A stretch of DNA of 7,440 bases from Thermoplasmatota archaeon (GTDB taxonomy: Archaea; Thermoplasmatota; Penumbrarchaeia; Penumbrarchaeales; Penumbrarchaeaceae), in the NCBI GenBank assembly GCA_016929175.1, contig JAFGJI010000050.1, positions 1 through 7,440 on the forward strand, given 5' to 3'. The translations under genes and the position numbers were made by a program. The notes under the pieces are model-generated. The model did no database searches. It was not told the DNA's origin and saw only the letters and a list, made by a program, of their open reading frames with translations. Below, in pieces: positions 7,101 to 7,440 of this stretch (position 1 is its first letter; every line of letters begins with the position of its first letter).

Positions 7101-7440
7101 CCTTCTGATGGTCATGGCCGGTATCGTCTTCATGATCTTGAAATTAAGGAACAGACCCAAGGCTTTTGCCACACCTGCATTTCCGGCCATGCAAACATAT
7201 CCTGAACTCGGGGAAGCATATTACGAGCAGTTCCCACCAGCCACCACGGGATATCTCCCACCCTATCAGGACCAGGGACCTTTCCAGGATACAACATGGC
7301 CTGCAGAACAGGATGAGGGATACTGGCAACAGACCGATCAGCAGCTTCCTTCCGAACCTCAAATGGAACAACCCGATGGACCCGCACCTGAGGAGGCATT
7401 CCCGTACTTCGGAGATGATATTTCGGAGCCTCCCGTGGAA
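4135..7440 (+). CDS. Large multi-domain surface protein: PPC-like, cadherin-like, PKD and calcium-loop modules, C-terminal TM (3' end missing)
   Basis: Open for 1102 codons to the right edge with no stop. The start is chosen for its ribosome binding site and because it begins a clean signal peptide (MRRK, hydrophobic core, probable cleavage near residue 28). Domains in order: two PPC-like modules (about 40-190 and 197-345) with DLDFYYF at 80-86 and DLFDWYHV at 217-224; an Ig-like module to about 461; cadherin-like repeats joined by VNDPP or INDPP linkers at 580, 691 and 793; a PKD domain around 796-882 with WEFGDG at 833-838; three DxDxDG-type calcium loops near 890, 917 and 943; a transmembrane helix at 977-1002; then RNRPK and at least 95 more residues rich in Pro, Gln, Glu and Tyr. 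About 13 N-x-S/T sequons and a possible disulfide pair (Cys295, Cys308) are seen. No protease or other catalytic motif is visible. The modules suggest an adhesive or structural envelope protein anchored with its tail inside; the specific function is unknown. Confidence 0.9.
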   Translation, partial: MRRKILLLPLITILALSFLVPSVQIVKGDQMYVFGGSSAPTRAYFQETESNNNWATANRIPITSGNRMELHGNLSSGNDLDFYYFTMNGGAGPVDRIEIAPTYINATSQSDYFVGWFWGFYPNNAMSTADNNALSLAIEMWIPQWTWPVHIDASYTGNYGLLIRAADPSTFSGKMEYNFTVSMSPVTPRDPTNDEGSAQEVPKGSTSISGGLYTDEDLFDWYHVTAPHDIHPTVLDLTFSLTNPSHDSNDGIYDWGVEVDLFVKWDSRSSPGTFQPMQRYRIALSSRTLFLSNGCSPSPFSLKLEKNCTEMYFGFMIQSFGIDSRGNRMYNTLSGSVSTSLNVNLYANIPNQRPQLLNASVDRPVGVSSDIFTFSVIYREIQNESAQFVELWKNGEPFKLLSPDAQSGENYISGVVYETTVTGSQIGPDGDYRFNISATDGKDWAVDPPSGVRTFNVRIDNNLPPQSNFGDKYVFKTIEDSDPAWIPLDTVFTDPDIDTELTYTLLHPDGTFKGYIYTIDEEDFKASLVNNGTLLAPEWRLVVEPEENVNGQIHVVVNATDNAVFPRSVEVNFTIDIKPVNDPPVIKRVGSIDTTKFKTAEFYNLEQGELEELTIIAEDIDNGDVLKFSWDIGEKLYSSRRGTNFDWNQSTGDLWFTTTDGDVPGFETTITVSDGKGGTDSVVVNFEIDNINDPPTIKVPSYRSTIEGEYLYINPTYSDPDLDSGDIITFTYTMGALESVTPSNAIEFSQTTGRLVLKAVSDKMNGEWEINITVVDLYGLSDWGICRITIENVNDPPVAYPINLEQLDENLTVIFHTLEAEDEDGEDTLTYIWEFGDGSDPEEGVNLRDISHTFPGSGAYTVTLTVFDGESYSEIRETIVTVTSPPEDPDPDRDGMSTDWELRFGLDPYDPTDAEMDYDSDGLTNLQEYEYSMRKGVYLNPWNPDSDGDGFKDGEEVEKNYDPMDASLHPEESYETLSLLLWLGVIVAILLMVMAGIVFMILKLRNRPKAFATPAFPAMQTYPELGEAYYEQFPPATTGYLPPYQDQGPFQDTTWPAEQDEGYWQQTDQQLPSEPQMEQPDGPAPEEAFPYFGDDISEPPVE
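5515..6528 (+). repeat. Cadherin-like tandem repeats with NDPP linkers (protein level)
   Basis: Linkers NNLPP (residue 461), VNDPP (580), INDPP (691) and VNDPP (793) space the central ectodomain at 119, 111 and 102 residues. Repeats contain D-x-D acidic turns (PDIDTELTYT, EDIDNGDVLKF, PDLDSGDIITF) and strands ending in a V-x-F-x-I pattern. This is the usual look of cadherin-like and related tandem beta-sandwich modules, where calcium bound near the junctions stiffens the rod. Calcium binding here is inferred from family knowledge. Confidence 0.7.
6796..7038 (+). other. Juxtamembrane calcium-loop (thrombospondin type 3-like) region
   Basis: Three acidic loops fit the EF-hand-like D/N-x-D-x-D-G pattern: DPDRDG at residues 890-895, DYDSDG at 917-922 and NPDSDGDG at 943-950, a 26-27 residue period. 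Each is followed by a short helix-like stretch with a conserved acid (TDWE, NLQE, DGEE). The region sits between the PKD domain and the membrane helix, where such repeats often form a calcium-stabilised stalk. Confidence 0.75.

Overview
The window looks archaeal, most likely euryarchaeal and plausibly from the Thermoplasmata or a related group. This placement is inferred from several signs: both intergenic gaps carry an AT-rich TATA-type box instead of -35/-10 elements; AGG (Arg) and ATA (Ile) codons are frequent although base composition is near balanced; the asparaginyl-tRNA synthetase is of the compact archaeal type; and two large secreted multi-domain proteins are each anchored by one C-terminal transmembrane helix, an arrangement common in archaea lacking bacterial sorting signals. 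No 16S gene or other phylogenetic marker is present, so the lineage is tentative.

Layout: three genes, all on the + strand, fill almost the whole window. (1) Positions 1-2642 hold the 3' part of a surface protein whose start lies upstream: beta-helix-like coils, a small beta-sandwich module, six tandem Ig-like repeats, one transmembrane helix and a charged 71-residue cytoplasmic tail. (2) Positions 2712-4028 hold a complete asparaginyl-tRNA synthetase (asnS). It is preceded by a TATA-like box and a ribosome binding site that fix its start. (3) Positions 4135-7440 hold the 5' part of a second surface protein, open for 1102 codons and running off the right edge: signal peptide, two PPC-like domains, an Ig-like module, cadherin-like repeats with VNDPP-type linkers, a PKD domain, three calcium-loop repeats, one transmembrane helix and a Pro/Gln/Glu-rich tail.

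How they relate: the two membrane proteins share a plan (large outside, one helix, tail inside) and probably work at the cell surface in adhesion, envelope structure or contact. asnS sits between them with its own promoter and is probably a co-located housekeeping gene with no functional link. The two gaps (69 and 106 bp) contain promoter and ribosome binding signals. No RNA gene, CRISPR array, mobile element or clear terminator was found, and no stretch over 300 bases lacks a gene. I see no convincing undescribed system. The least explained parts are the two contrasting cytoplasmic tails and the modular ectodomains.
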